Source: Microbacteriaceae bacterium PS02066 (lineage in GTDB: Bacteria; Actinomycetota; Actinomycetes; Actinomycetales; Microbacteriaceae). Taken from it: a stretch of 35,244 bases of DNA. Location of the stretch: NCBI GenBank assembly GCA_029959545.1, contig JASCPH010000036.1, positions 1 to 35,244 on the forward strand. Direction: 5' to 3'. A program made the translations under genes and the position numbers. The stretch's first letter is position 1. The number at the start of each line of letters is the position of its first letter. Shown here piece after piece: positions 25,567 through 34,013 of the stretch. Below the pieces are notes generated by a model that saw nothing but the letters and a program-made list of their open reading frames with translations, made no database searches and was not told where the DNA came from.

Positions 25567-26586
25567 TCAGTTCTCCAGCGCGCCGGGCCAGACCACCGAG
25601 TCGACGTCCAGGTTCTTCAGGGCGTCGGTCAGGGACTGGTCGGTACCGAACTTGACGAGCAGATCGCGCGCCGTCTCGAATCCGGTGACGGTCAGGTGGG
25701 GGTCGCCGCCGATGTTCCAGCGCGCGGCGGCCGCCTGCTCGGCGGTGACGCCCATCCCCTTCTCCAGTGCGGAGCGGGCCGCATCCTCGTTCGCCGATGC
25801 GCCTTCGATCGACTCGATCATCGCGTCCGAGAACGCTCGCACGGTCTTCGGGTTCTGGTCGATGAACGACTGCGACGTGTTGAAGAGCGTCGTCGCTGCG
25901 CCGTTGAAGATCTCACGGTTGTTGTAGCCGAGCGTCACACCGCCGGCCGAGAGCGCGTCGGCCGCGAACGGCCACTGCATGACCGCCGCATCGACATCGC
26001 CGTTGGCGAGAGCTGCCGCCATCTGGCCGAAGGGCATCTGCACGAGCTCGATCGAGCTCGCATCCACGCCGTCGCGGCTCGCCAGCTCCCACAGCGTCAG
26101 CGTGTTGTGAGACGACAGCCCGACGGTGGCGACGCGCTTGCCCTCGAGATCGCCGTAGTCGGTGATTCCGGAGGTGGGTGAGGCGATCGTGATCGTCCCC
26201 TCGTCGTCGGGCTGGATCTGCCCCTCGATGGTGGACACCGCGCGCAGCGGGATGCCGTTCGCGTTCGCGGTGAGCACGTGCACGACGGTGGCGAAGCCGA
26301 AGTCGTAGGTCCCGCTGGCCACGCCCGAGACGATCGAGGCGACATCCGTCTGCGGGGTGATCTCGAGCGTGAGTCCGTGCTTCTCGAAGATGCCCTCCTC
26401 GATCCCGTAGTACAGCGGCGCGAACTGCGAGGACGGGTTGATGGCGATCGTCAGATTCGCCTTCTCCGGAGCGCCCGTCTCGTCACCGCCCGCGGGTTCG
26501 GCGGCTCCCGCGCAGGCCGCGAGGGAGAGGGTCATCAGTGCGGCCGCGGCCAGGGCGGCGGTCCGGCGGAGGGTCAGGAACGTCAT
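25567..26586 (-). CDS. NitT/TauT-type substrate-binding lipoprotein
   Basis: The 339-residue protein has a lipoprotein signal (S-L-A-A-C, Cys25) and an SsuA/THI5-like type II binding fold. A-I-N-P-S-S-Q-F-A-P-L-Y-Y-G-I-E-E-G-I-F opens the domain, followed by G-S/T-Y-D-F-G-F-A and G-K-R-V-A-T-V-G. It lies between the amidohydrolase (49 nt) and the permeases (42 nt), completing the importer. The ligand is not deducible. The operon enzymes suggest an aromatic carboxylate or aryl 2-oxo acid. Confidence 0.92.
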   Translation of the reverse strand: MTFLTLRRTAALAAAALMTLSLAACAGAAEPAGGDETGAPEKANLTIAINPSSQFAPLYYGIEEGIFEKHGLTLEITPQTDVASIVSGVASGTYDFGFATVVHVLTANANGIPLRAVSTIEGQIQPDDEGTITIASPTSGITDYGDLEGKRVATVGLSSHNTLTLWELASRDGVDASSIELVQMPFGQMAAALANGDVDAAVMQWPFAADALSAGGVTLGYNNREIFNGAATTLFNTSQSFIDQNPKTVRAFSDAMIESIEGASANEDAARSALEKGMGVTAEQAAAARWNIGGDPHLTVTGFETARDLLVKFGTDQSLTDALKNLDVDSVVWPGALEN

Positions 26587-26635
26587 TGTCTGCCTCTTTC
26601 TGTGTGAGCGGAAGCTCGGTCGGGTGGTGCGGGTC

Positions 26636-27658
26636 TCAGAGCCCCAGCAGACGCGACACGTTGCCGTGGTAGATCTCGGCCCGGTCGGCGTCGTCGATGA
26701 TGTCCATCTCCTCGAGGTTGGCGATCGTGGAGCGGATGTATCCGGGACCCTTCTCGGGGTCGAAGGGGGTGTCGCTGGCGAACAGCGTGTGATCGACGCC
26801 GAAGAACTTGATGGCGGTGCGCATCGCGTCGCCGGCGCCGAAGTAGGCGGTGTCGACGTAGAAGCGGCGGAACGCGTCGATGGGGCGCTCGGTGAGGGGA
26901 TACCCCTCGATGTCCTCCGCCTGATCGGCGGGCGTGCGCGAGCCGAGCTGATCCCAGCCCGGCCCGATCCGCCCGGCGAAGTGGGGGATCATCGCGCCGC
27001 CGTGGTGGATGAGGATCTTGATGTCGGGCAGCCTCTCGAACACCCCGGAGAACACGAGCCGGGACATGAACGCCGACAGGTCGTACTCCCAGCCCAACGT
27101 CCACCAGATCTCGAACTTCGAGCGCGCCTCGGTCTTGTAGTCCGACCAGCTGGAGTCGCGGCAGGGATGGACCTGGATCATCTTGTCGCCGCGTGCGGCC
27201 ACCGCCTCGTAGAAGGGGAAGAACCGTTCCTGGTCCATCGGCCCGCCGTTGACGTGCGTGTAGATCTGCACGCCCACCGCGCCGAGCTCGTCGAAGGCGC
27301 GCTCGGCCTCCGCGATCGCGGCGTCGACGTCGCTGAGCGACACCGCGGCGCAGAAGCCGGCGAATCGGTCGGGGTTGTCGCGGGTGAGCTCAGCCATTCC
27401 GTCGTTCGCGATCCGCGCGAGCTCGACCGTCCGCGCCGTGGGTCCGAGATCCTCCAGCGGCGGCGCCGCCGAGTTCACGATTTGCCGGTAGTCGGGGCCG
27501 AACTCGTCCATGATCCGGAACCGCTCGTCCATGTCCACGAGGGCAGGAACGCCGCTCACCCGCTTCTGGATGTTGCGCGCCACGGGGCTGTCATCGATGG
27601 CGAAGAGTCGCTTGGCGTACTCGGCCGGCAACAGGTGGCAGAAGGCGTCGATCTTCAT
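26636..27658 (-). CDS. ACMSD-like amidohydrolase/decarboxylase, non-canonical metal site
   Basis: The 340-residue TIM-barrel amidohydrolase is related to 2-amino-3-carboxymuconate semialdehyde decarboxylase. His8, His164 (V-H-P), His218/219 (I-H-H-G-G) and Asp296 (A-S-D-T-P-F) fit the metal site. The usual first strand H-x-H is F-C-H here, so the first histidine is replaced by Phe6. It is first in the eight-gene operon and starts 95 nt after an IclR-type palindrome. Paired with the LigW-like protein at the other end, the operon has two unlike members of the same superfamily. They probably perform successive C-C cleavage or hydrolysis steps. The reaction is not assigned. Confidence 0.88.
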   Translation of the reverse strand: MKIDAFCHLLPAEYAKRLFAIDDSPVARNIQKRVSGVPALVDMDERFRIMDEFGPDYRQIVNSAAPPLEDLGPTARTVELARIANDGMAELTRDNPDRFAGFCAAVSLSDVDAAIAEAERAFDELGAVGVQIYTHVNGGPMDQERFFPFYEAVAARGDKMIQVHPCRDSSWSDYKTEARSKFEIWWTLGWEYDLSAFMSRLVFSGVFERLPDIKILIHHGGAMIPHFAGRIGPGWDQLGSRTPADQAEDIEGYPLTERPIDAFRRFYVDTAYFGAGDAMRTAIKFFGVDHTLFASDTPFDPEKGPGYIRSTIANLEEMDIIDDADRAEIYHGNVSRLLGL

Positions 27659-27752
27659 CGGCTCGGATCCTCTCTCGCCGGCTCACCTCGTCGTGGCCGG
27701 AACGCGAGCAAGCCAATCCCCGTCGCCGGAAGCGGGCAAGGGCGCGCGGGGG

Positions 27753-27775
27753 CGGATTCCGCTCTGCGGAATCCG
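27753..27775. promoter_or_regulatory. Palindromic operator upstream of the eight-gene operon
   Basis: Arms CGGATTCCGC (27753-27762) and GCGGAATCCG (27766-27775) pair perfectly around TCT. It lies in the 133-nt gap between the IclR stop and the amidohydrolase start, where the operon promoter must be. The core TTCCGC-n3-GCGGAA is the style of palindrome I associate, from memory, with IclR-family sites. It could also work as a terminator hairpin for the IclR gene. Confidence 0.6.
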
Positions 27776-27791
27776 GGAGGGTGCGGGGAGC

Positions 27792-28565
27792 TCACCGAGC
27801 CAGATCGCCGCGGATCGCCGACGCGCACGCGCGCAGCTCGACGACGAGCTCCCGCATCCGCTCCGCGCCCAGGCGCGCGCTGGGTGCAGACATGGCCACC
27901 GCGGCGATCGCGCGTCCGTCCCGAGCGCGCAGCGGCACGGCGATCGCCGACAGTCCGTCGCGGCTCTCCTGGTCGTTGACGGCGAAGCCGCGCATCATCA
28001 CGAGCGGAAGCTCCGCCATGAGCTGAGTGAAGGTCCGGGTGCGCTGGGTCAGGCGGCGAAGGCCCCGCGGGTACAGTGCGCGCAGCTCCTCGCGGGACAG
28101 CTCCGCCAACAGCACCTTGCCTCCCGACGTGGCGTAGGCGGGCAGCAGTGCGCCGGTCAACACCTGTGTGCGCACCTGCTGGTCCGCCTCGAAGCCCGCG
28201 ACGAAGCGCACGGAGTCCCCCTGCCGGACGAGGAGATTGACCGTCTCGGAGATCCGTTGGCTGAGTACTTTCAGGTGCGGCTCGCCCGCAGCGCGCAGAT
28301 CGATGGAGCTGGTGCTGTGCACTCCGATCTCGATCAGTGCCGGTCCCACCCGATAGACCTTCGAGATCCGGTCCTGGGTGACGAAGCCCCGGGCGGCGAG
28401 GGTCGTCAGCAGACGGTGTGCAGTGGATGCGGCCACGCCCAGGCGCGCGGCTGCCTCGGTCACACGGAGTTCGGGGCGATCGCCGAGCAGCAGCAGCAGG
28501 CGCAGCGCATGGTCCACCGAGGCGAGGGCGGGTGGGGGAGGGGGTTCCGATGTCGTCATCGACAT
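27792..28565 (-). CDS. IclR-family transcriptional regulator
   Basis: The 257-residue protein has an N-terminal winged helix (about residues 13-75: A-S-V-D-H-A-L-R-L-L, V-T-E-A-A-A-R-L-G-V-A-A-S-T-A-H-R-L-L-T-T-L, then R-V-G-P). A C-terminal IclR effector domain follows with Y-A-T-S-G-G-K-V-L-L-A and A-I-A-V-P-L-R-A-R-D-G. Two in-frame ATGs (28565 and 28559) are possible, and neither has a clear ribosome site. IclR members control aromatic and glyoxylate pathways. Its gene precedes the eight-gene operon on the same strand, with the 27753-27775 palindrome between, so it probably controls that operon. Confidence 0.9.
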   Translation of the reverse strand: MSMTTSEPPPPPALASVDHALRLLLLLGDRPELRVTEAAARLGVAASTAHRLLTTLAARGFVTQDRISKVYRVGPALIEIGVHSTSSIDLRAAGEPHLKVLSQRISETVNLLVRQGDSVRFVAGFEADQQVRTQVLTGALLPAYATSGGKVLLAELSREELRALYPRGLRRLTQRTRTFTQLMAELPLVMMRGFAVNDQESRDGLSAIAVPLRARDGRAIAAVAMSAPSARLGAERMRELVVELRACASAIRGDLAR

Positions 28566-28590
28566 CGTGACATCGTATGCGCGCGCAAGA

Positions 28591-28630
28591 GGATGCGGGC
28601 GGGCCCCCGTCACCGGGCACGCCCGCATCC
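28591..28630 (-). terminator. Terminator after the aryl-alcohol dehydrogenase gene
   Basis: GGATGCGGGCG (28591-28601) and CGCCCGCATCC (28620-28630) form an 11-bp perfect stem, with an inner GCCC/GGGC helix after one mismatch. It lies 3 nt past the dehydrogenase stop on the minus strand and ends the 31530-28634 transcript before the IclR gene. Confidence 0.75.
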
Positions 28631-28633
28631 GGG

Positions 28634-29731
28634 TCAGTAGACGATGACCGGCTTGACCGTCACGCCGTGGTGCATGTCGGCCACCGCCTGGTCGATCTCG
28701 TCGAGCGTGTAGGTCTTCTCGAGCAGTTCGAGCGGGAGTCGACCCTCGGCGTGCAGGCGGGCGAGCTCGGGGATGAGCTGCTGCGGCAGCGTGTCGCCCA
28801 TCGTGACGCCGCGCAGCACCTTGCCCGTGAGGATCCCCTGGATGTCCACAGGGATCTCGGTGCCGGGAGGGGGTGCGCCGCAGACGAGTACCGTGCCGCG
28901 GGTGGCGGCCGCATCCAGGGCCCCGCGTGCGACCCGCGGGTTGGCGGTCGTGTCGAAGCTCAGATCGACGCCGTGCCCGCCGGTGATCTCGGCGAGGCGG
29001 GCGGCGACGTCTTCGGTGCCGGCGTTGATCGTGTGGGTCGCGCCGAGCCGTTGTGCGAGCGTGAGCCGTTCGTCGACGAGATCGATCGCGACGAGCGCCG
29101 CAGGGCTCCGGTGGGCCGCGGCCATGATGGCCGACAGCCCCACGGCGCCGGAGCCGTACACCGCCACGGTGTCGGCGGGGCTCGGGTCCAGCACATTCCA
29201 CATCGAGCCGAAGCCGGTCAGGATGCCGCAGCCGAGCGGGGCGAGCACGGTGAGGTCCGATTCGGCATCGACCGCGACGAGCGATCGTTCGTCGGCGATC
29301 GCGTAGGTGCCGAAGGAGGACTGGCCGAAGAAGTGGCCGGCCACGGGAAGGCCCTCGTGCGTGATGGTTCCCGAGTCTTCGGGGCGCATCATGCCGAACA
29401 GGTTGCGCACCTGCCAGGTCTCGCAGTAGGCGGGATGCCCGCCCGTGCATCCGCTGCACGCACCGCACGAGGTGAAACTCAACAGCACCTTGTCGCCGGG
29501 CGTCACGGAGTCGACCCCCGGCCCGACCTGTTCGACGACGCCCGCGCCCTCGTGTCCGATGATGCCGGGGGTCGGGAACGGGATACCACCGGCGATCACG
29601 CCGAGATCCGTATGGCACAGCCCGGTCGCGACGAGCCGTACGAGCACCTCGCCGTGGCCCGGTGCCCCGTACTCCACCTCCTCGACGCGCAGTGCGCCGT
29701 CCTGGAGGACGGCTGCGCGGCCCGCGGTCAT
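28634..29731 (-). CDS. Zinc-dependent aryl-alcohol dehydrogenase (XylB/AdhC type)
   Basis: The 365-residue MDR protein has the catalytic zinc set Cys39 (C-H-T-D), His60-Glu61 (G-H-E-G) and Cys168 (L-G-C-G-I-L-T-G-F-G). The structural zinc lobe is Cys89, Cys92, Cys95 and Cys103, and Y-G-S-G-A-V-G is the NAD site. The L-G-C-G-I-x-T-G pattern groups it with benzyl-alcohol and glutathione-dependent formaldehyde dehydrogenases; the context favours benzyl-alcohol type. The start at 29731 overlaps the ALDH stop (ATGA); the open frame runs 29 codons further upstream. With that ALDH it would convert an alcohol to an acid in two steps. Confidence 0.9.
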   Translation of the reverse strand: MTAGRAAVLQDGALRVEEVEYGAPGHGEVLVRLVATGLCHTDLGVIAGGIPFPTPGIIGHEGAGVVEQVGPGVDSVTPGDKVLLSFTSCGACSGCTGGHPAYCETWQVRNLFGMMRPEDSGTITHEGLPVAGHFFGQSSFGTYAIADERSLVAVDAESDLTVLAPLGCGILTGFGSMWNVLDPSPADTVAVYGSGAVGLSAIMAAAHRSPAALVAIDLVDERLTLAQRLGATHTINAGTEDVAARLAEITGGHGVDLSFDTTANPRVARGALDAAATRGTVLVCGAPPPGTEIPVDIQGILTGKVLRGVTMGDTLPQQLIPELARLHAEGRLPLELLEKTYTLDEIDQAVADMHHGVTVKPVIVY

Positions 29732-31227
29732 GCCGAGGCTCCCGTCTCGAGGTTGAAGACGATCGAGTGGGTGCGCTGATACGAAGCCATCGCCTCGGGT
29801 CCGTTCTCGCGTCCCCATCCGGAGGCCTTGACGCCGCCGAACGGAACCGAGGGGTCCAGCAGCCCCCAGCCGTTGACCCAGGTGATACCCGCATCCAGGC
29901 GCGCGGCGACGCGGTGCGCCTTGGCGAGATCGGCGGTCTGGATGCCGGATGCCAGGCCGTACGGCGTCGAGTTCGCGAGGGCGGTCGCCTCCTCTTCCGT
30001 GTCGAAGGGCTGCACCGTGAGCACCGGGCCGAAGATCTCCTCGGCCACGACCTCGGCGTCGTTCGGGACGTCGGCGATCACTGTCGGACGGTAGAAGAAG
30101 CCGCCACCGAGGTCGGCGCGCTCGCCACCGGTGACGATGCGCGCACCCGCCGCGCGGGCGCGATCGACCATCGCCGCAACCTTCTCGAGCTGGTTGGCGC
30201 TGGCGAGCGGACCGATCACCGTCCCCTCATCCGTCGGGTCGCCGAAGGGCACGTGGGGCACGGCGTCGCCGAGGATGCCCAGCACCGTGTCGTAGAGGGG
30301 GCGCTCCACGAGCAGACGCGGGCCCGCCATGCAGAACTGGCCGGAGTTGAACACGAATGCCGAGATGACCGTGTTGATCGCGGTGCTCAGGTCCGCGTCG
30401 GCGAACAGGATGTTGGCGGCGTTGCCGCCGAGCTCGGCGGTGAACGGCTTCAACGTGCGCCCGGCGATGGCCGCCGCGTGGGCGCCGATCTCGGTCGACC
30501 CGGTGAAGGCGACCTTGTCGACGTCTGGGTGGCCCACGAGGTGGTCGCCGAGAGCCGCGCCGGGGCCCGTCACGACGTTGAAGACGCCGTCGGGCACTCC
30601 CGCCTCCTGCAGGATGTCGGCGATGATGAGGGCCGAGAGCGGGGTGTCGCTCGCCGGCTTGTGGACGACCGTGTTGCCCGCGATCAGGGCGGGGGCGATC
30701 TTGGAGCTCGAGAGGATGAGGGGGAAGTTGAACGGCGTGATGGCTGCGACGACCCCGATCGGCTCGCGCTTCACGTAGGCGTGGGTGTTGCCGGTCGTCT
30801 CGCGCACGTCGCCGTCGAGGTGATGGCCCAGGCTCGCATAGAACTCGTACAGCTCGGTCGCGTTGTTGACGTCGACGATGCGGGCGAAGGTGATGGGCTT
30901 GCCGACGTCGAGGCTCTCGGCCTGGGCGAGCTCCTCCGTCCGCTCGCGCATGAGCGTGTATGCGCGCTGCAGGATGCGGGCGCGTTCGCGGCTGGAGAGG
31001 CGCGACCACACGCCGGAGTCGAAAGCGGCGCGCGCGGCGGCGACGGCGTCGTCGACGTCGGAAGTGGTCGCCCGCGCGACCTCACCCACCTTGCGGCCGG
31101 TGGCGGGGGAGACGACGTCCATGATGGCGCCGTCGGACGCGTCGCGCCAGACGCCACCGATGAACAGTTGCCCGCGGGAGGGCTTGCCGGCGCCGGCGAC
31201 GGTGGATGTGGGATCGGTGAGGGTCAT
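29728..31227 (-). CDS. Aldehyde dehydrogenase paired with the aryl-alcohol dehydrogenase
   Basis: The 499-residue ALDH has Asn167 (P-F-N-F), Glu265 (A-E-L-G-G-N-A), Cys299 (G-Q-F-C-M) and the C-terminal V-P-F-G-G-V-K-A-S-G-W-G-R-E. AGGAGCACCTC precedes the ATG on the minus strand. It is closest in pattern to betaine-aldehyde/phenylacetaldehyde-type ALDHs. It overlaps the alcohol dehydrogenase gene by 4 nt, so the pair acts together. It is the fourth ALDH of the window and distinct from the others. The substrate is likely an aryl or aralkyl aldehyde by context. Confidence 0.9.
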   Translation of the reverse strand: MTLTDPTSTVAGAGKPSRGQLFIGGVWRDASDGAIMDVVSPATGRKVGEVARATTSDVDDAVAAARAAFDSGVWSRLSSRERARILQRAYTLMRERTEELAQAESLDVGKPITFARIVDVNNATELYEFYASLGHHLDGDVRETTGNTHAYVKREPIGVVAAITPFNFPLILSSSKIAPALIAGNTVVHKPASDTPLSALIIADILQEAGVPDGVFNVVTGPGAALGDHLVGHPDVDKVAFTGSTEIGAHAAAIAGRTLKPFTAELGGNAANILFADADLSTAINTVISAFVFNSGQFCMAGPRLLVERPLYDTVLGILGDAVPHVPFGDPTDEGTVIGPLASANQLEKVAAMVDRARAAGARIVTGGERADLGGGFFYRPTVIADVPNDAEVVAEEIFGPVLTVQPFDTEEEATALANSTPYGLASGIQTADLAKAHRVAARLDAGITWVNGWGLLDPSVPFGGVKASGWGRENGPEAMASYQRTHSIVFNLETGASA

Positions 31228-31251
31228 GAGGTGCTCCTTCGGTGGATGGGG

Positions 31252-31530
31252 TCAGACCAGCGCGCTCGCTGCGACGCGTGACAGCGCATCGACGAAACCC
31301 TGCGGGTCTTCCTGGAACGGTGCGTTCCCGGTGGTGAGGCGGATGCTCTCTGAGCCGGCGCGCTCTGCCAGCGCCTGCTGGAACGCCGGCGGCACGGTCG
31401 ACCCCGTACAGGGCAGCTCGAGGGTCTCGACCGTCCAGTCGAGTGCCTGCAGCGCGGGGACGACGGGAGCGAACTCCCACCCTCCGACCCACGCGCCGTG
31501 GACGAGACGCACATGCGGGTTCTGGCTCAT
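31252..31530 (-). pseudogene. Alpha/beta-hydrolase remnant with an internal in-frame deletion
   Basis: The 92-codon frame begins like an alpha/beta hydrolase (V-R-L-V-H-G-A-W-V-G-G-W, the first strand and oxyanion loop). After L-P-C-T-G-S it jumps straight to a C-terminal segment (F-Q-Q-A-L-A-E-R-A-G-S ... A-P-F-Q-E-D-P-Q-G-F-V-D-A-L). About 140 residues with the nucleophile elbow (G-x-S-x-G) and the acid are missing, and the position of the catalytic histidine reads T-G-N. It cannot be an active hydrolase. The ribosome site AAGGAAG is still good. It lies 24 nt upstream of the ALDH gene and probably remains as its leader; transcription may begin here. Confidence 0.7.
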
Positions 31531-31637
31531 GTTCCGGTCTTCCTTGATCCGGGGAGCCGGCGTCGGGCGGCGGCTCGGTGACGACGATGTCTGACGCTCA
31601 GTGTCGACCGGTGCCCACAGCCGCGGTATCCGTAGGA

Positions 31638-33884
31638 CTACGTAACCTCGCCCGTAACCGCCGCGCGTGTGGACTCGAACCACGCCGCGATCTGCGCGCG
31701 GGAGCCGAAGCCGAGCTTGCCGAGGATGCGCTGCACGTGCGTATCGACGGTGCGCACCGACAGCACCAGGCGGTCGGCGATCTCGCGATTGCTGAGCCCC
31801 TCGTGGACACCTGCGGCGACCTCGCGCTCGCGCTCGCTGAGTCCGCCGGCAGTGCCGCGGGCGGATGCCGCGAACGACACCGCCTCGGCGGGGGTCAGGC
31901 GCTCGCCGACGGCGGCGGCGCGCTCGAACGCGCGGTCGCCGAGGCGGGCGCGTACCTGCGCCACGCATCTCTCGTGGTGCGCCGCCATCTGCGGGCCGTG
32001 AACCGCGATATCGGAGCCGACGCGGCGCCAGCGGCTGCGGGCCGCCCCCAGCAGCACGGCCGATCGTTCCGTGGGTGAGCGGGCCGCGTCGATCCAGCTC
32101 AGTAGCTCGAGCACGAGGCAGTCCCCGACCGGATCGTCGATGCCGTCCTCTGCTCGCAGCGACTGACGCGCCTGCGTCTCCGCGATATCGAGCTCGCCGT
32201 CGCAGAACGCCGACAGTGCCAGCGACCACAGCGCGAGCGAGCGCATCCACATCTCGCCGGTCGCCTCGCTGTGACGCACGGCCGCCTCAGCCGAGTCTCC
32301 CGCTCCGCGCTCGCCGAGGTGACTTCGCGCCGTCGTGAGCTGGAACTGCGCGAGCAGTGCCTCGTCGGGCAGGCCCGCGCCGAGGGCGCCGGCGATCGAG
32401 CGTTCGAAGTCGACCACGGCCGCCGCGGGGTGGCCGGAGAACAGGGCGTGCGTGCCGCGCCAGCGCTGGAGCTCCACCGTGAACACGCCACGCTCGGGAT
32501 GGGGGACGGATGCGAGCAGCGCCTCGGCATCACGGAGGTGGGTGGCGGCCTCATCCAGATCGCCCTGCAGCAGACACAGCCATGCCGCCGTGATCGACCC
32601 CCGCATCCGCGGCACCGTGCCGGCCCCCGGCAGCGCCAGCACGCGCGTCGCCCACGCGCGGCCCTCGGGCAGGAAACCGCCCACGCCCCAGTGGTAGCGA
32701 AGGGAGGCGAAGAGCGCGAGTGCCGTGTCGGCGTCAACGGTCGTCGCGGTGCTGAGTGCCGCGTGCAGCTCCGCCCTGTCGGCGCGCTGGGTCGCGATGA
32801 TGCGCGCTTGGTCGGGGCTGTACCACCGCGCGTCGGCGGCGTCGGCGAGACGACGGTAGTGCGCGAGGTGGCGGTGCAGCAGCAGCGGCCACGTCCCGTC
32901 CTCCTCCGCCCGCTGGCGTCCGTAGGCGCGGATGGTCTCGAGCATGCGGAAACGGCCGCTGTCGCGGTCGGCTTCGACGACCGACTGCGTGACCAGATCG
33001 TCGACCGCATCCACGATCTCCGCCTCGCTGAGCTGCGCCACCGATGCAGCGGCTGCGAGGTCGAAGGGCCCGCGGAAGACGCTCAGGGCCTCCCACACCC
33101 GTCGCTGCTCGGGACTGCACAGCTCGTAGCTCCAGTCGACGACCGCCCCGAGGGTGCGCTGGCGAGCGACGGCGGAGCGGGATGCGGCGCGCAGCAGCGT
33201 GAAGCGCGACGACAGGCGGCCGTTGAGCTCGGACAGTGGCAGTGAGCGCAGCCGGGTTGCCGCCAGCTCGATCGCGAGCGGGAGCCCGTCCAGTGAGCGA
33301 CACAGCTCCTCGGCGACGGACCGTTCCTGTTCCGACAGCGTGAAGGACGCGTCGGCGGCACGAGCGCGCGCCAGCAGCAGGGCGAGGGCGTCGGAGGGGC
33401 GGGAGGTGTCGTCGGTGAGTGACAGCGGCGGAACGGCGAAGACCTGCTCGCCGTCGACATCGAGCCGTCGCCGGCTCGTCGCAAGAATGGTCAATTGCGG
33501 GACCGCATCCAGAAGCTCGTCGGCGAACGCCGCCGCCGCATCGATGAGGTGCTCGCAGTTGTCGAGCACGACCAGAGCCGGTGACTCGGCGAGGACGTCG
33601 GCGAGGAAATCGAGCGGATCTCGGGCCGAATGTTCACCGAGCAGCAGGGCGCGAGCGACGGCGAGGGGCACGCGGCGCGCATCCTGGAGACTGTCGAATC
33701 CGACGAACCAGGTGATCACCCCGGCCGCAGCGGCGAACTCGTTGGCGGCGCGCGAGGCCAGCCTCGTCTTACCGACCCCGCCCACGCCGGTGAGTGTCAC
33801 CAGGCGGCCGCTGCGCAGCAGCGTGCCGATCGTGTCGAGCTCGGCCCTGCGGCCCACGAACTCGCTGCGCGGTTCGGCGATCAT
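31638..33884 (-). CDS. Large LuxR-type regulator with NB-ARC-like ATPase
   Basis: The 748-residue protein starts with a nucleotide-binding module (Walker A G-V-G-G-V-G-K-T at 33-40; Walker B-like L-V-V-L-D-N-C-E-H). A winged-helix region and a long helical, TPR-like middle follow. A C-terminal LuxR helix-turn-helix completes it (L-S-E-R-E-R-E-V-A-A-G ... S-N-R-E-I-A-D-R-L-V-L-S-V-R-T-V-D-T-H-V). The ATG at 33884 has AAGGGG upstream. The frame is open for another 53 codons but that stretch has no domain. Such ATPase regulators respond to small ligands, from family knowledge. It is divergent from the binding-protein gene at 34155 and may control it. Confidence 0.9.
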   Translation of the reverse strand: MIAEPRSEFVGRRAELDTIGTLLRSGRLVTLTGVGGVGKTRLASRAANEFAAAAGVITWFVGFDSLQDARRVPLAVARALLLGEHSARDPLDFLADVLAESPALVVLDNCEHLIDAAAAFADELLDAVPQLTILATSRRRLDVDGEQVFAVPPLSLTDDTSRPSDALALLLARARAADASFTLSEQERSVAEELCRSLDGLPLAIELAATRLRSLPLSELNGRLSSRFTLLRAASRSAVARQRTLGAVVDWSYELCSPEQRRVWEALSVFRGPFDLAAAASVAQLSEAEIVDAVDDLVTQSVVEADRDSGRFRMLETIRAYGRQRAEEDGTWPLLLHRHLAHYRRLADAADARWYSPDQARIIATQRADRAELHAALSTATTVDADTALALFASLRYHWGVGGFLPEGRAWATRVLALPGAGTVPRMRGSITAAWLCLLQGDLDEAATHLRDAEALLASVPHPERGVFTVELQRWRGTHALFSGHPAAAVVDFERSIAGALGAGLPDEALLAQFQLTTARSHLGERGAGDSAEAAVRHSEATGEMWMRSLALWSLALSAFCDGELDIAETQARQSLRAEDGIDDPVGDCLVLELLSWIDAARSPTERSAVLLGAARSRWRRVGSDIAVHGPQMAAHHERCVAQVRARLGDRAFERAAAVGERLTPAEAVSFAASARGTAGGLSEREREVAAGVHEGLSNREIADRLVLSVRTVDTHVQRILGKLGFGSRAQIAAWFESTRAAVTGEVT

Positions 33885-34013
33885 CCAGACCCCTTCGTCT
33901 GCACCGATTATGCATCCCCCTGAATGGAGCGGGATCGGGTGCCTGCCGTCGAGGCGTCCAGGCGTGACGCCCGACACGGATTCAACGAAAATCAAACGGG
34001 CGTCACGAATCTC

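Noticed and set aside
27792..29894. A 700-codon minus-strand frame that includes the IclR protein
   Set aside because: Only the last 257 codons are IclR; the upstream part is a shadow of the alcohol dehydrogenase and contains no domain.
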